6,316 nt of DNA from Synechococcales cyanobacterium PMM_0036 (GCA_949127645.1 CASBQM010000757.1:1-6316); one strand, 5' to 3'; counted from the first letter of the stretch, positions 1 to 5,418 are shown. Translations and numbers: made by a program. The notes: generated from the sequence alone by a model not told the origin.

Positions 1-603
1 AGCAAAATCTGGATGCTGCCTAACACGGCAGGTTGCCAGACCGCAGATGAGGCGATTCGCGTAGCGCGACTGGGGCGAGAAATGGCGAAATTGCTGGGTC
101 AAGAAGACAATAATTTCGTCAAACTGGAGGTGATTCCTGATGCCAAGTATTTGCTGCCTGACCCGATTGGCACCCTAGAAGCCGCAGAAAAGCTGGTGAA
201 AGAAGGCTTTGCTGTCTTGCCCTATATCAACGCCGATCCGCTGTTGGCGAAGCGATTAGAAGAGGTGGGCTGTGCTACTGTCATGCCGCTGGGTTCGCCG
301 ATCGGCTCTGGGCAGGGCATCAAGAACACCGCCAATATTCAGATTATTATTGAAACCATTCAAGTGCCCGTTGTGGTAGATGCCGGAATTGGCGCACCCA
401 GCGAAGCGGCTCAGGCGATGGAAATGGGGGCTGACGCGCTGCTGATCAATACCGCGATCGCTCTGGCAGAAAACCCTGCTGCCATGGGTCGCGCCATGGG
501 GCTTGCTGCAGAAGCCGGACGCTTAGCCTATCTAGCCGGACGAATTCCCGTCAAATCTTACGCCAGCGCCAGTTCGCCCCTCACTGGAACAATCACGAGT
601 TAA
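1..603 (+). CDS. thiG: Thiazole synthase ThiG, C-terminal part (5' end outside window)
   Basis: ThiG builds the thiazole phosphate moiety of thiamine from 1-deoxy-D-xylulose 5-phosphate, dehydroglycine and the ThiS thiocarboxylate, in the cytoplasm, using a TIM barrel. The frame is open from base 1, so the ATG at 13 is internal: residues SKIW precede MLPNTAGC, a conserved ThiG segment. The lysine of FVKLEVI (codon at 121-123) matches the Schiff-base lysine (K96 in B. subtilis ThiG). LLPDPIGTLEAAEKL, MPLGSPIGSGQGI, VVDAGIG and EAGRLAYLAGRIP follow in family order, including the phosphate-binding loops. About 60 N-terminal residues of the ThiG domain are missing. Many cyanobacteria carry ThiG as the C-terminal half of a ThiO-ThiG fusion; the closing SYASASSPLTGTI resembles those, but the fusion cannot be seen here. 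The gene ends at TAA, 53 nt before purS. Identification is very secure. Confidence 0.96.
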   Translation, partial: SKIWMLPNTAGCQTADEAIRVARLGREMAKLLGQEDNNFVKLEVIPDAKYLLPDPIGTLEAAEKLVKEGFAVLPYINADPLLAKRLEEVGCATVMPLGSPIGSGQGIKNTANIQIIIETIQVPVVVDAGIGAPSEAAQAMEMGADALLINTAIALAENPAAMGRAMGLAAEAGRLAYLAGRIPVKSYASASSPLTGTITS

Positions 604-656
604 CACCCCATTGAAAGAGCTATAGAATAGAAGGTGCTTTCGTTGTCGTCAAGCTC

Positions 657-932
657 GTGAACCAAACTTTTCAGGCTCAAATTTACGTCACCCTGCGTCC
701 TTCGGTACTCGATCCGGCAGGAACGGCTGTGCAATCAGGGCTAACCCACATGGGATACAGCAACGTCGAACAGGTACGCATTGGTAAGTATGTGGAGCTG
801 ACTTTGACTGCGACCGATCAAGCTGCCGCCCAACAGCAGCTCGATCGCATTTGCGATCAGCTCCTTGCCAACCCTGTGATTGAAAACTATCGATTTGAGC
901 TAAAAGAAGTGGCCGATGAGGTGAACTCATGA
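657..932 (+). CDS. purS: Phosphoribosylformylglycinamidine synthase subunit PurS
   Basis: PurS is the small subunit of the three-part FGAM synthetase (PurS-PurQ-PurL) and bridges the glutaminase and synthetase subunits so that ammonia is channelled in step four of purine synthesis. The 91-residue product is the usual PurS length and starts in the family manner, FQAQIYVTLRPSVLDPAGTAV, followed by GLTHMGY and VRIGKYVELTL, which form the ferredoxin-like PurS fold. The start is GTG at 657; it places the conserved first strand about five residues in, and no better in-frame ATG exists. No clear Shine-Dalgarno lies before it. The 53-nt gap after thiG contains TAGAAT at 624-629, a possible -10 element without a convincing -35 box, so transcription from its own promoter is possible but unproven. 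The gene overlaps purQ by four bases (ATGA), indicating translational coupling. purL is not in the window. Confidence 0.95.
   Translation: MNQTFQAQIYVTLRPSVLDPAGTAVQSGLTHMGYSNVEQVRIGKYVELTLTATDQAAAQQQLDRICDQLLANPVIENYRFELKEVADEVNS
918..923 (+). promoter_or_regulatory. Shine-Dalgarno for purQ inside the end of purS
   Basis: GAGGTG lies five bases before the purQ ATG at 929. It supports that start even though it overlaps the purS stop. Together with the ATGA overlap it suggests that terminating ribosomes re-initiate on purQ, giving matched amounts of the two subunits. Confidence 0.6.
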
Positions 933-1630
933 AGTTTGGGATCATTGTGTTTCCAGGTTCCAACTGCGATCGAGATATTGCCATGGTGGTACGCGATCTG
1001 CTGCATCAGCCGACGCGCATGGTTTGGCACGAAGACAGCGATTTATCTGACCTGGATGTGGTGATTATTCCCGGCGGGTTTAGCTACGGAGACTACTTGC
1101 GCTGTGGAGCGATCGCCCGTTTCTCTCCGGCACTCCAAGCCACCCTCAAACACGCAGAGCAGGGCAAATTTGTCATGGGCGTGTGCAATGGCTTTCAGGT
1201 ATTGACTGAGGCAGGGCTGCTGCCCGGAGCCTTAGTCCGCAACCGCGACCTGCACTTTATTTGCGATCGGGTCTCCTTGCGAGTAGAGCGCACCGACTTA
1301 CCCTGGACACAGAATTATCGTAAAGCCCAGGTGATTACGCTGCCGATCGCCCATGGTGAAGGCTGCTACTACGCTGATTCCCAAACCCTGGCGGAGCTAG
1401 AAGCCAATCATCAAGTGCTATTTCGCTATTGCACGACTGCGGGAGAAGCGATCGCATCAGGCAACCCCAACGGGTCGCTCCACAACATTGCGGGCATCTG
1501 CAACCGTCAGGGCAATGTGCTAGGCATGATGCCCCATCCTGAACGAGCCGCCGATCCAATGCTGGGCAATACTGACGGCATTAATTTATTTAAAGGGCTA
1601 TTGGCACTCACCGGGGCGGCTGTTGCCTAG
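929..1630 (+). CDS. purQ: Phosphoribosylformylglycinamidine synthase subunit PurQ (glutaminase)
   Basis: PurQ is the class I glutamine amidotransferase subunit of FGAM synthetase; it releases ammonia from glutamine for PurL, acting with PurS in the cytoplasm. The 233-residue protein is full length. Visible in order are KFGIIVFPGSNCDRD at the N-terminus, IIPGGFSYGDYLRCGAIA (residues 46-63), the nucleophile elbow GVCNGFQ with Cys86, the LRVERTDLPW region near 117-126, PIAHGEGCYY (139-148), and PHPER with His203 and Glu205 completing the catalytic triad. The bacterial glutaminase equivalent in B. subtilis also uses Cys86. The start at 929 is fixed by the family N-terminus, the upstream GAGGTG and the ATGA overlap with purS. 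Two HIP1 octamers fall inside the gene (1109, 1448), as expected for native cyanobacterial DNA. No T-rich terminator hairpin follows it. Confidence 0.97.
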   Translation: MKFGIIVFPGSNCDRDIAMVVRDLLHQPTRMVWHEDSDLSDLDVVIIPGGFSYGDYLRCGAIARFSPALQATLKHAEQGKFVMGVCNGFQVLTEAGLLPGALVRNRDLHFICDRVSLRVERTDLPWTQNYRKAQVITLPIAHGEGCYYADSQTLAELEANHQVLFRYCTTAGEAIASGNPNGSLHNIAGICNRQGNVLGMMPHPERAADPMLGNTDGINLFKGLLALTGAAVA

Positions 1631-1712
1631 CGATCATTGTTTAGATAGCGCCAAATGCCAAGTCGATCGAATGTGCAGGATGGGGAACAATAGCTGAGAA
1701 AGAGACAGCCTT

Positions 1713-1741
1713 TTGCCTAGGAGATAAGCCTTCTCTAGTAT
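1713..1741 (+). promoter_or_regulatory. Possible sigma-70-type promoter upstream of the TPR gene
   Basis: TTGCCT (1713-1718) and TAGTAT (1736-1741) are separated by exactly 17 bases and each match four of six consensus positions. Transcription would begin near 1748, giving a leader of about 85 nt to the ATG at 1833 and starting right at the small hairpin at 1749-1763. This is based on spacing and consensus match alone. Confidence 0.3.
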
Positions 1742-1748
1742 TCTCCGG

Positions 1749-1763
1749 GTCTAGCCTCTAGAC
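1749..1763 (+). repeat. Short inverted repeat (6-bp stem, 3-nt loop) in the TPR gene leader
   Basis: GTCTAG (1749-1754) and CTAGAC (1758-1763) form a perfect six-base stem around CCT. A wider arm pair, AGCCTTT at 1707-1713 and AAAGGCT at 1772-1778, encloses it. No run of T follows, so it does not look like a purQ terminator. It could be an operator or a leader hairpin, or chance. Confidence 0.35.
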
Positions 1764-1832
1764 TGAGATAGAAAGGCTGTGCTTAAACCCTCTCCAAACC
1801 GATCGCAAACTGCTCCAGGCTCAGAAACTTCT

Positions 1833-2639
1833 ATGAGTCAAGACCTGCAAACCTGGTACAACCAAGGCAATGCTTTATATAAGCTAGGGCGCTATGAGGG
1901 AGCCGTATCTCGGTTCGATAAATTTTTAGATCTTCAGCCCGCCCATCATCAGGCTTGGACTCAGCGAGGCTATGCCCTCTGTGAAATGAAGTCTTATGAT
2001 GAGGCGATCGCCAGTTTCGAGAAAGCAATTCGGATCAAGTCTAAACACGCGCTAGCATGGCATGGCAAGGGCATTGCGTTAGCTAAATTGGGACGCTATG
2101 AAGAAGCTATCACTAGTTTTAATAAAGCCCTAAAACACGAACCCGAAGACATTAAAGCTTGGTATAACCAGGGACAAACCTATCTGCATCTCTATCGCTA
2201 CAAAGAGGCGCTCGTCAGCTTCGATAAAACGATCGAGCTGAAGCCAGATAATTATCAAGCTTGGTATAGCCGTGCTGTGGCAATGGCTGCCCTGCGTCGC
2301 TACGAAGATGCCCTTACTAGCTTAGACACAGCCCTAACCCTGAAGCGCACCTGCTTCTATGCCTGGAATTATCGAGGTCTAGTGCTGACGAAATTGGGTC
2401 GTTTTGGAGAGGCGATCGCCAGCTTCGACAAATCACTGCAATACCGCTCTGACAACCCCAACGCCTGGTATGGCAAAGCCTGCACCCATGCCACCCAGGA
2501 AGATACAGAAGCAGCCCTCAAGAACTTGTATCGGGCGATCGTCCTTAGCCCCAACCTCTACCGAGTCATGGCACAAACCGATAGCTGCTTCGACTTTTTA
2601 CGAGACAACGCACAGTTTCAAGATTTGCTGAAGAAGTAG
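1833..2639 (+). CDS. Tetratricopeptide repeat protein, seven TPR units
   Basis: This is a 268-residue soluble protein made almost wholly of TPR helices, a scaffold for protein-protein contact; no catalytic domain, signal peptide or membrane segment is seen. Tryptophans at residues 8, 42, 76, 110, 144, 178 and 212 fall exactly 34 apart, each opening an AW(Y/H/N)xxG unit followed by LGRYEEAI-type and ALxLxP-type helix ends. The C-terminus (CFDFLRDNAQFQDLL) is the usual capping helix of cyanobacterial TPR proteins. I chose ATG 1833 because SQDLQTWYNQGNAL begins repeat 1. A GTG at 1779 in the same frame would add 18 residues (Pro/Ser/Thr/Gln-rich, outside any repeat), with GAAAGG only two bases before it. 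HIP1 octamers at 2004 and 2412 mark native DNA. The binding partner is unknown, and neighbouring genes offer no hint. Confidence 0.93.
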   Translation: MSQDLQTWYNQGNALYKLGRYEGAVSRFDKFLDLQPAHHQAWTQRGYALCEMKSYDEAIASFEKAIRIKSKHALAWHGKGIALAKLGRYEEAITSFNKALKHEPEDIKAWYNQGQTYLHLYRYKEALVSFDKTIELKPDNYQAWYSRAVAMAALRRYEDALTSLDTALTLKRTCFYAWNYRGLVLTKLGRFGEAIASFDKSLQYRSDNPNAWYGKACTHATQEDTEAALKNLYRAIVLSPNLYRVMAQTDSCFDFLRDNAQFQDLLKK

Positions 2640-2720
2640 TAGGGGCGATCGGGTGGATTTTGTGGATGTGCTGTGAACTTTAGCCATACCCAGTGTAGTC
2701 TCCACATCAAACCTAAAAAT

Positions 2721-2860
2721 ATGTGGAAAGTTTCTGCCTATCTCCCTAAATCGGCATATTATGCGGAAAATTTCTGTCTATCTACCCAAATCGGGATGTC
2801 ATACAGAAAGTTTCCGTATACTTCCCTCCTTTAGGGTGTTATGCGTAAACTTTCAGCCCA
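2721..2860 (+). repeat. Degenerate 40-bp tandem repeats, about 3.5 units, each with a GAAA-N-TTTC palindrome
   Basis: Units start at 2721, 2761, 2801 and (partial) 2841. Units 1 and 2 agree at 32 of 40 positions, units 2 and 3 at 24 of 40, and the first 20 bases of unit 4 agree with unit 2 at 15. The best-kept part is the first half, roughly ATGYGGAAARTTTCYG. It contains GAAAGTTTC, GAAAATTTC and GAAAGTTTC at 2726, 2766 and 2806, and TAAACTTTC at 2846. The period is not a multiple of three and no ORF spans the block, so it is non-coding. It fills most of the gap between the TPR gene and the VOC gene; the rest of that gap (2640-2720) shows no other clear feature. It could be a decayed tandem repeat of the kind common in cyanobacterial intergenic DNA, or a phased set of regulator sites. 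Confidence 0.75.
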
Positions 2861-2893
2861 ATGATAGTTAGATGTCTCAGGATTCACCCTCAC

Positions 2894-3322
2894 ATGTTCA
2901 CCTACATCACTCTCGGTAGCAATGATCTGGCACGCTCCGCGAAGTTCTATGACGCCACCCTTGGCGCACTAGGACTGAAGCGCTGTGACATCTCGGATGA
3001 AGCGGACTGGGAGAACTGGGTTGGGTGGGGTACCTACGAGGATCACGGCGCAACGGAATTGGCGCTATGGGTGTGTAAGCCCTTTGACGGCTCAGCGACA
3101 ACGGTAGGCAATGGAACAATGGTCGCTCTGCGCGCAAAGACCTGGAAGGAAGTGGACAGCTTCCACGCTCTCGCGGTTCTGAACGGCGGAATTTCGGAAG
3201 GAACTCCGGGGCTGCGAACGCATTACAACCCGGACTTTTATGCCGCTTATGTGCGAGATCCGGACGGCAACAAAATTGCTGCCATATGCCGAGGGTTCAC
3301 AACAGCGGTCACACAATTCTGA
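2894..3322 (+). CDS. VOC superfamily (glyoxalase/bleomycin-resistance fold) protein
   Basis: The 142-residue product has the vicinal oxygen chelate fold. The first module begins FTYITLGSNDLARSAKFYDATLGALGL (residues 2-28); the second ends with HYNPDFYAAYVRDPDGNKIAAIC (110-132), a hallmark of glyoxalase-like VOC proteins. VOC enzymes are usually divalent-metal lyases, dioxygenases or drug-binding proteins. Here two usual ligand positions appear changed: Tyr4 stands where many relatives have His, and Ala129 where the family has Glu (NKIEAVC). Metal-dependent catalysis is therefore doubtful, and a binding role is possible. I chose ATG 2894 because it starts the first strand; ATG 2861 would add 11 residues that span the GTTAGAT box. 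The substrate cannot be assigned. VOC proteins are frequent cargo of integron cassettes, which fits the attC-like sites around it. Confidence 0.85.
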   Translation: MFTYITLGSNDLARSAKFYDATLGALGLKRCDISDEADWENWVGWGTYEDHGATELALWVCKPFDGSATTVGNGTMVALRAKTWKEVDSFHALAVLNGGISEGTPGLRTHYNPDFYAAYVRDPDGNKIAAICRGFTTAVTQF

Positions 3323-3340
3323 ATGCAATATCGTCTGTTC

Positions 3341-3362
3341 CGACTCAACTCAAACGTTAGGC
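3341..3362 (+). repeat. Right-half attC-like sequence before the GNAT gene
   Basis: The 22 bases from CGACTCAACTCAAA to the terminal GTTAGGC resemble the right half of a classic 59-base element (AACTCA followed by CGTTAG) and fit GTTRRRY exactly. The left half expected just after the VOC stop (RYYYAAC and a complementary arm) is not recognisable, so the site looks partial or decayed. It lies in the 57-nt gap between the VOC stop and the GNAT start, where a cassette junction is expected. Confidence 0.5.
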
Positions 3363-3379
3363 TTTCTCGCACAAATCCA

Positions 3380-3847
3380 ATGAAAGAACCAACCATCGTG
3401 CCCTTAGCAAACAACCAGTTTTCCCAAATTGCAACGCTATGCGAGGCACAGCTAAAAGAACATGGCATCATCAGCTCCACAGATGCACTTGTTTCATCGC
3501 TTCGTGCTGTTGTCGAGCAACCGCAATTTGGTTTTATCCTTGTCGCCTCAACTGATAGTTTGGCTGTGGGATTTGCCTACGCTTCTTGTTTGCTTAGCTT
3601 GGAGCATAGTGGATGGAGTGGCTGGCTTGAGGAGCTTTATGTTTTGCCGGAGTGGCGCGGGTGCGGGCTTGGGACTCAGTTGCTCGACGCAATTATTGCG
3701 GGTGCTACGGAGCGGTGCTGGAAAGCACTAGACTTGGAGGTGGACGCAGACCATCAGCGCGTCATCTCGCTTTATGCCCGTCGTAACTTTCTGCCAGTTC
3801 CCAGAACCCGATTTGTTCGTCATATTTGCAATGAACCAAACATCTAA
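3380..3847 (+). CDS. GNAT family N-acetyltransferase
   Basis: This is a 155-residue acetyltransferase of the Gcn5-related fold, which moves acetyl from acetyl-CoA to an amine on a small molecule or protein. Motif A is clear: the strand LEELYVLPEW (residues 83-92) leads into RGCGLG (93-98), the Q/R-x-x-G-x-G/A pyrophosphate loop, then helix TQLLDAIIAGA. Motif B follows as LDLEVDADHQRVISLYARRNF (118-137), with the LYxRxxF ending typical of the family. I chose ATG 3380 because family homology begins at about TIVPLANNQF. ATG 3323, directly after the VOC stop, would add 19 residues running through the half attC-like site and is unlikely to be real. The stop codon TAA lies inside the downstream attC-like site, as in integron cassettes. 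The substrate is unknown; drug acetylation cannot be inferred from sequence alone. Confidence 0.9.
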   Translation: MKEPTIVPLANNQFSQIATLCEAQLKEHGIISSTDALVSSLRAVVEQPQFGFILVASTDSLAVGFAYASCLLSLEHSGWSGWLEELYVLPEWRGCGLGTQLLDAIIAGATERCWKALDLEVDADHQRVISLYARRNFLPVPRTRFVRHICNEPNI

Positions 3848-3930
3848 CAATCCCGTTGCACACCGACCGTGTCAAGTTGGTCGGTTGAGTCCGAAAGACT
3901 TTTAGCGGCGGGTGAATGGGGTCGTTATGC
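3842..3930 (+). repeat. attC-like recombination site, copy A (89 bp)
   Basis: The left end ATCTAAC (3842-3848) fits RYYYAAC; the right end GTTATGC (3924-3930) is close to GTTRRRY. The arms 3845-3861 and 3912-3927 are complementary: 13 Watson-Crick pairs, two G-T pairs, one mismatch and one unpaired G at 3858, like the extrahelical bases of attC sites. Inside lies a perfect 7-bp hairpin, ACCGACC (3862-3868) with GGTCGGT (3879-3885). It aligns ungapped with copy B, both being 89 bp. It carries the GNAT stop codon at its left end and the DUF1963 ATG at its right end. Confidence 0.75.
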
Positions 3931-4745
3931 AGCTTGAGTCCCTGGCTAAGAAGTGGTGTAATGTTATTTGTCTGTGTTCAAAGTCAAGATCGAGTGCGGA
4001 AGCGGGAGAATCATTGAGATATTTTGTTCCTAACCTAAAGTTAAGTGCAGATCTCCCAACTCAAGAAAAGTTGGAAGATAAGCTTGGAGGTCTGCCTTGG
4101 GGCTTAAAACCAGAACAGTACCCCATCTGTAGGCATTGTGGAAAAAGCCAATCGCTCTTGGCTCAATTTGTCCACAACCCAGAGAGACTTGATTTGGGTA
4201 AATCTGATCGCACACTTCTTGTGTTTCAATGCAACTATGCCCCAGGAGGATGCCCAACTTGGGAAGGTGGTTCTGGGGCTAATGCTTGTTTTGTTCTAGA
4301 CCCAGAAGAACTTTCAGACAGTCCTACTCCGATGCCAGCCGATTGCCCACAGCTTGAGACTGAAGCGCGGGTCATTGAATGGCTTGCTCAGGATGACCAA
4401 ATCCTCTTAGAGCAGGTATCGGCATTTTATGATGATGAGCAACTCGAGAATCTGCCCGACGAAACGCGGAACAGAGTTTATACCGAGACAAAACTTGGAG
4501 GCGTTCCAGAGTGGGTGCAGAGTTCCAGTGAAGCACCAGCTGAAGGGTGGATATTTATCGGTCAGCTTAGTGATTCCTACAAATTCTTCCAGGAGCCTTC
4601 TGAACAAAATGGCATCTACGTTTATTTATCTTCAGAGTATTGGGCTTGCGATGGTCCTAATTTCGGAGATGCAGGCATTGGCTACATTTTTCTTCGACAT
4701 CAATCTGGAAAACCTAATGGTTGGTTCTTTTGGCAATGCGGTTAA
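3927..4745 (+). CDS. DUF1963 (YwqG-like) family protein, 272 aa
   Basis: The function is unknown; DUF1963 proteins are soluble, with no established enzymatic role. Two related boxes, KLGGLPWG (residues 52-59) and KLGGVPEW (189-196), match the repeated K-x-GG-x-P-x-W-type motif of the family. Between them is YPICRHCGK (65-73), an LAQF strand, LLVFQCNY and GGCPTWE; Cys68, Cys71, Cys102 and Cys109 could bind a metal such as zinc (inference). The C-terminal half holds WIFIGQLSDS, a Tyr-rich segment and GDAGIGYIF, typical of the second DUF1963 lobe. No signal peptide is seen. ATG 3927 lies inside the attC-like right end. A TTG at 4014, with GGGAG five bases before it, is a credible alternative that removes 29 poorly conserved, Ser/Lys-rich residues and begins directly at RYFVPNL. 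The gene is enclosed by two 89-bp attC-like copies, so gene plus site form one cassette. Confidence 0.85.
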   Translation: MQLESLAKKWCNVICLCSKSRSSAEAGESLRYFVPNLKLSADLPTQEKLEDKLGGLPWGLKPEQYPICRHCGKSQSLLAQFVHNPERLDLGKSDRTLLVFQCNYAPGGCPTWEGGSGANACFVLDPEELSDSPTPMPADCPQLETEARVIEWLAQDDQILLEQVSAFYDDEQLENLPDETRNRVYTETKLGGVPEWVQSSSEAPAEGWIFIGQLSDSYKFFQEPSEQNGIYVYLSSEYWACDGPNFGDAGIGYIFLRHQSGKPNGWFFWQCG

Positions 4746-4750
4746 CTACC

Positions 4751-4839
4751 GCATAACAACCCCAACGCACACCGCCCGCCAACAAGTTATCTGTTGAGCG
4801 TTCTAGGCTATTTGCAGCGGGTGATTGGGAACGTTGTGG
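4751..4839 (+). repeat. attC-like recombination site, copy B (89 bp)
   Basis: It begins GCATAAC and ends GTTGTGG, and aligns without gaps to copy A, sharing TAACAA, CCC, GCACACCG, AAGTT, GTTGAG and GCGGGTGA blocks. The arms 4754-4770 and 4821-4836 pair at 11 positions plus one G-T, again with an unpaired G at the equivalent place (4767). An inner stem, CGC-CAACA (4777-4784) with TGTTG-A-GCG (4792-4800), replaces the hairpin of copy A at a shifted position. The last bases depart from GTTRRRY, as expected if they belong to the flanking host sequence. HIP1-bearing DNA resumes 45 bases later. Confidence 0.72.
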
Positions 4840-5139
4840 TGCAACTTCTGGGTGGGCATGTAGTCTAAAAGCTTTCAGGTGGAGCGATCGCCCGCTCTTA
4901 CTTAACATCATAAATTTCCCACCATTTCCTAGAGAATAAGAAACGCGACTTTAGGTTCATGCATCTGCTGCCCGATCGCTTTGATGAAATGGAGAGCGAT
5001 CGATGCGGGAACACTAATAGTTAAGGCTGATAGGAGCGCAGTTGAAACACACTAGCTTTGATTGGAATGCCTGACAAGTATGAAACTTCCTTGAACAGAA
5101 TGCGCGATAATAGAGAGAGCCTAATTAGCATTGCTTTTC
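4840..5139. other. 300-bp non-coding gap between cassette array and brnTA
   Basis: No credible gene is seen on either strand. It holds a HIP1 octamer at 4884-4891 and an imperfect inverted repeat at 4961-5006: GCATC pairs with GATGC at the outside and GATCGCT with AGCGATC inside, with a 4-14 nt class loop enclosed and about eight extra bases on the left arm. Near brnT there is an 8-bp palindrome CTAATTAG at 5121-5128 and a GATAAT at 5106-5111 that could serve as a -10 box, but no -35 box stands at the right distance. The palindrome is a possible operator for the autorepressed toxin-antitoxin operon. Confidence 0.5.
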
Positions 5140-5418
5140 ATGCAGTTTGAGTGGGATGAAGCGAAAAATCTTGAGAACATTCGTAAACATGAGATTGATT
5201 TCGCAGATGTCCCTGAGATGTTTGATAATCCGATGCTAACTGAGCTAGGCGATCGTTTTGATTATGGTGAAGACCGCTGGTTCGGTATCAGCTTCCTCAG
5301 TAACGGCATAGCGGTTGTCGTTTGGACAGAACGGCAGAATGATGTGATTCGGATCATTTCAGCCCGAAGGGCAAATCGATATGAGCAGAAAAGACTTAAG
5401 CAATACCTCTCGTACTAA
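5140..5418 (+). CDS. brnT: BrnT family toxin (type II toxin-antitoxin, RNase-like)
   Basis: The 92-residue protein matches the BrnT family, RelE-like ribonuclease toxins that inhibit translation and are neutralised by BrnA. Family landmarks in order: FEWDEAKNLENIRKHEIDF (residues 3-21), the helix DVPEMFDNP, EDRWFGI (44-50), AVVVWTER (58-65), and IRIISARRANRYEQKR (70-85), whose basic and glutamate residues make up the likely active face. I chose ATG 5140 because FEWDxxK normally starts within a few residues of Met; the TTG at 5131 would add only three. No strong Shine-Dalgarno is present. The toxin comes first, as is standard for brnTA, and overlaps brnA by 38 bases in another frame. All recognisable family segments are intact, so the toxin is probably functional. 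Confidence 0.93.
   Translation: MQFEWDEAKNLENIRKHEIDFADVPEMFDNPMLTELGDRFDYGEDRWFGISFLSNGIAVVVWTERQNDVIRIISARRANRYEQKRLKQYLSY

Larger units (their letters stand above)
2867..4839 (+). mobile_element. Putative integron-type gene cassette array without integrase (VOC, GNAT, DUF1963)
   Basis: Three unrelated small genes on one strand are separated by attC-like sites. The borders are a GTTAGAT box (2867-2873, fits GTTRRRY) before the VOC gene, a right-half site ending GTTAGGC at 3362 before the GNAT gene, a full 89-bp site (3842-3930), and a second full 89-bp site (4751-4839). Gene starts sit close behind each GTT box (27, 24 and 3 bases after its first G), and the GNAT stop codon lies inside the next site, which is typical cassette packing. 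No HIP1 octamer occurs between 2420 and 4883, while the preceding 2.4 kb has five. No integrase or attI is visible, so this would be a cluster of attC sites lacking an integrase. The right boundary is well supported; the left one rests on a seven-base box. Confidence 0.6.

Noticed and set aside
613..641. GAAAG / CTTTC inverted repeat after thiG as a terminator
   Set aside because: It has only five paired bases, a long loop and no following T run.
688..984. Minus-strand ORF of 98 codons
   Set aside because: It lies antisense to purS and the start of purQ, both secure genes; it has no family resemblance.
2404..2631. Plus-strand 75-codon ORF within the TPR gene
   Set aside because: It is a shadow of the TPR frame; low-complexity Pro/Ser/Thr sequence.
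2721..2860. CRISPR array
   Set aside because: Units are contiguous 40-bp degenerate repeats without unique spacers between conserved repeats.
3323..3379. N-terminal extension of the GNAT protein from ATG 3323
   Set aside because: It would translate the attC-like half site, and the family fold begins after residue 20 of that version.
4429..4797. Plus-strand ORF of 122 codons in another frame of the DUF1963 gene
   Set aside because: It overlaps the recognised DUF1963 frame and runs through the attC-like site; no motif is seen.
4882..4897. GAGCG / CGCTC hairpin as a terminator of the cassette array
   Set aside because: The stem is five bases, arises partly from the palindromic HIP1 octamer, and has no T tract after it.
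4940..5063. Minus-strand open stretch of about 40 codons with protein-like composition in the gap before brnT
   Set aside because: It has no suitable start codon before most of the stretch, no ribosome site, and no family match that I recognise; it might be a gene relic but cannot be supported.
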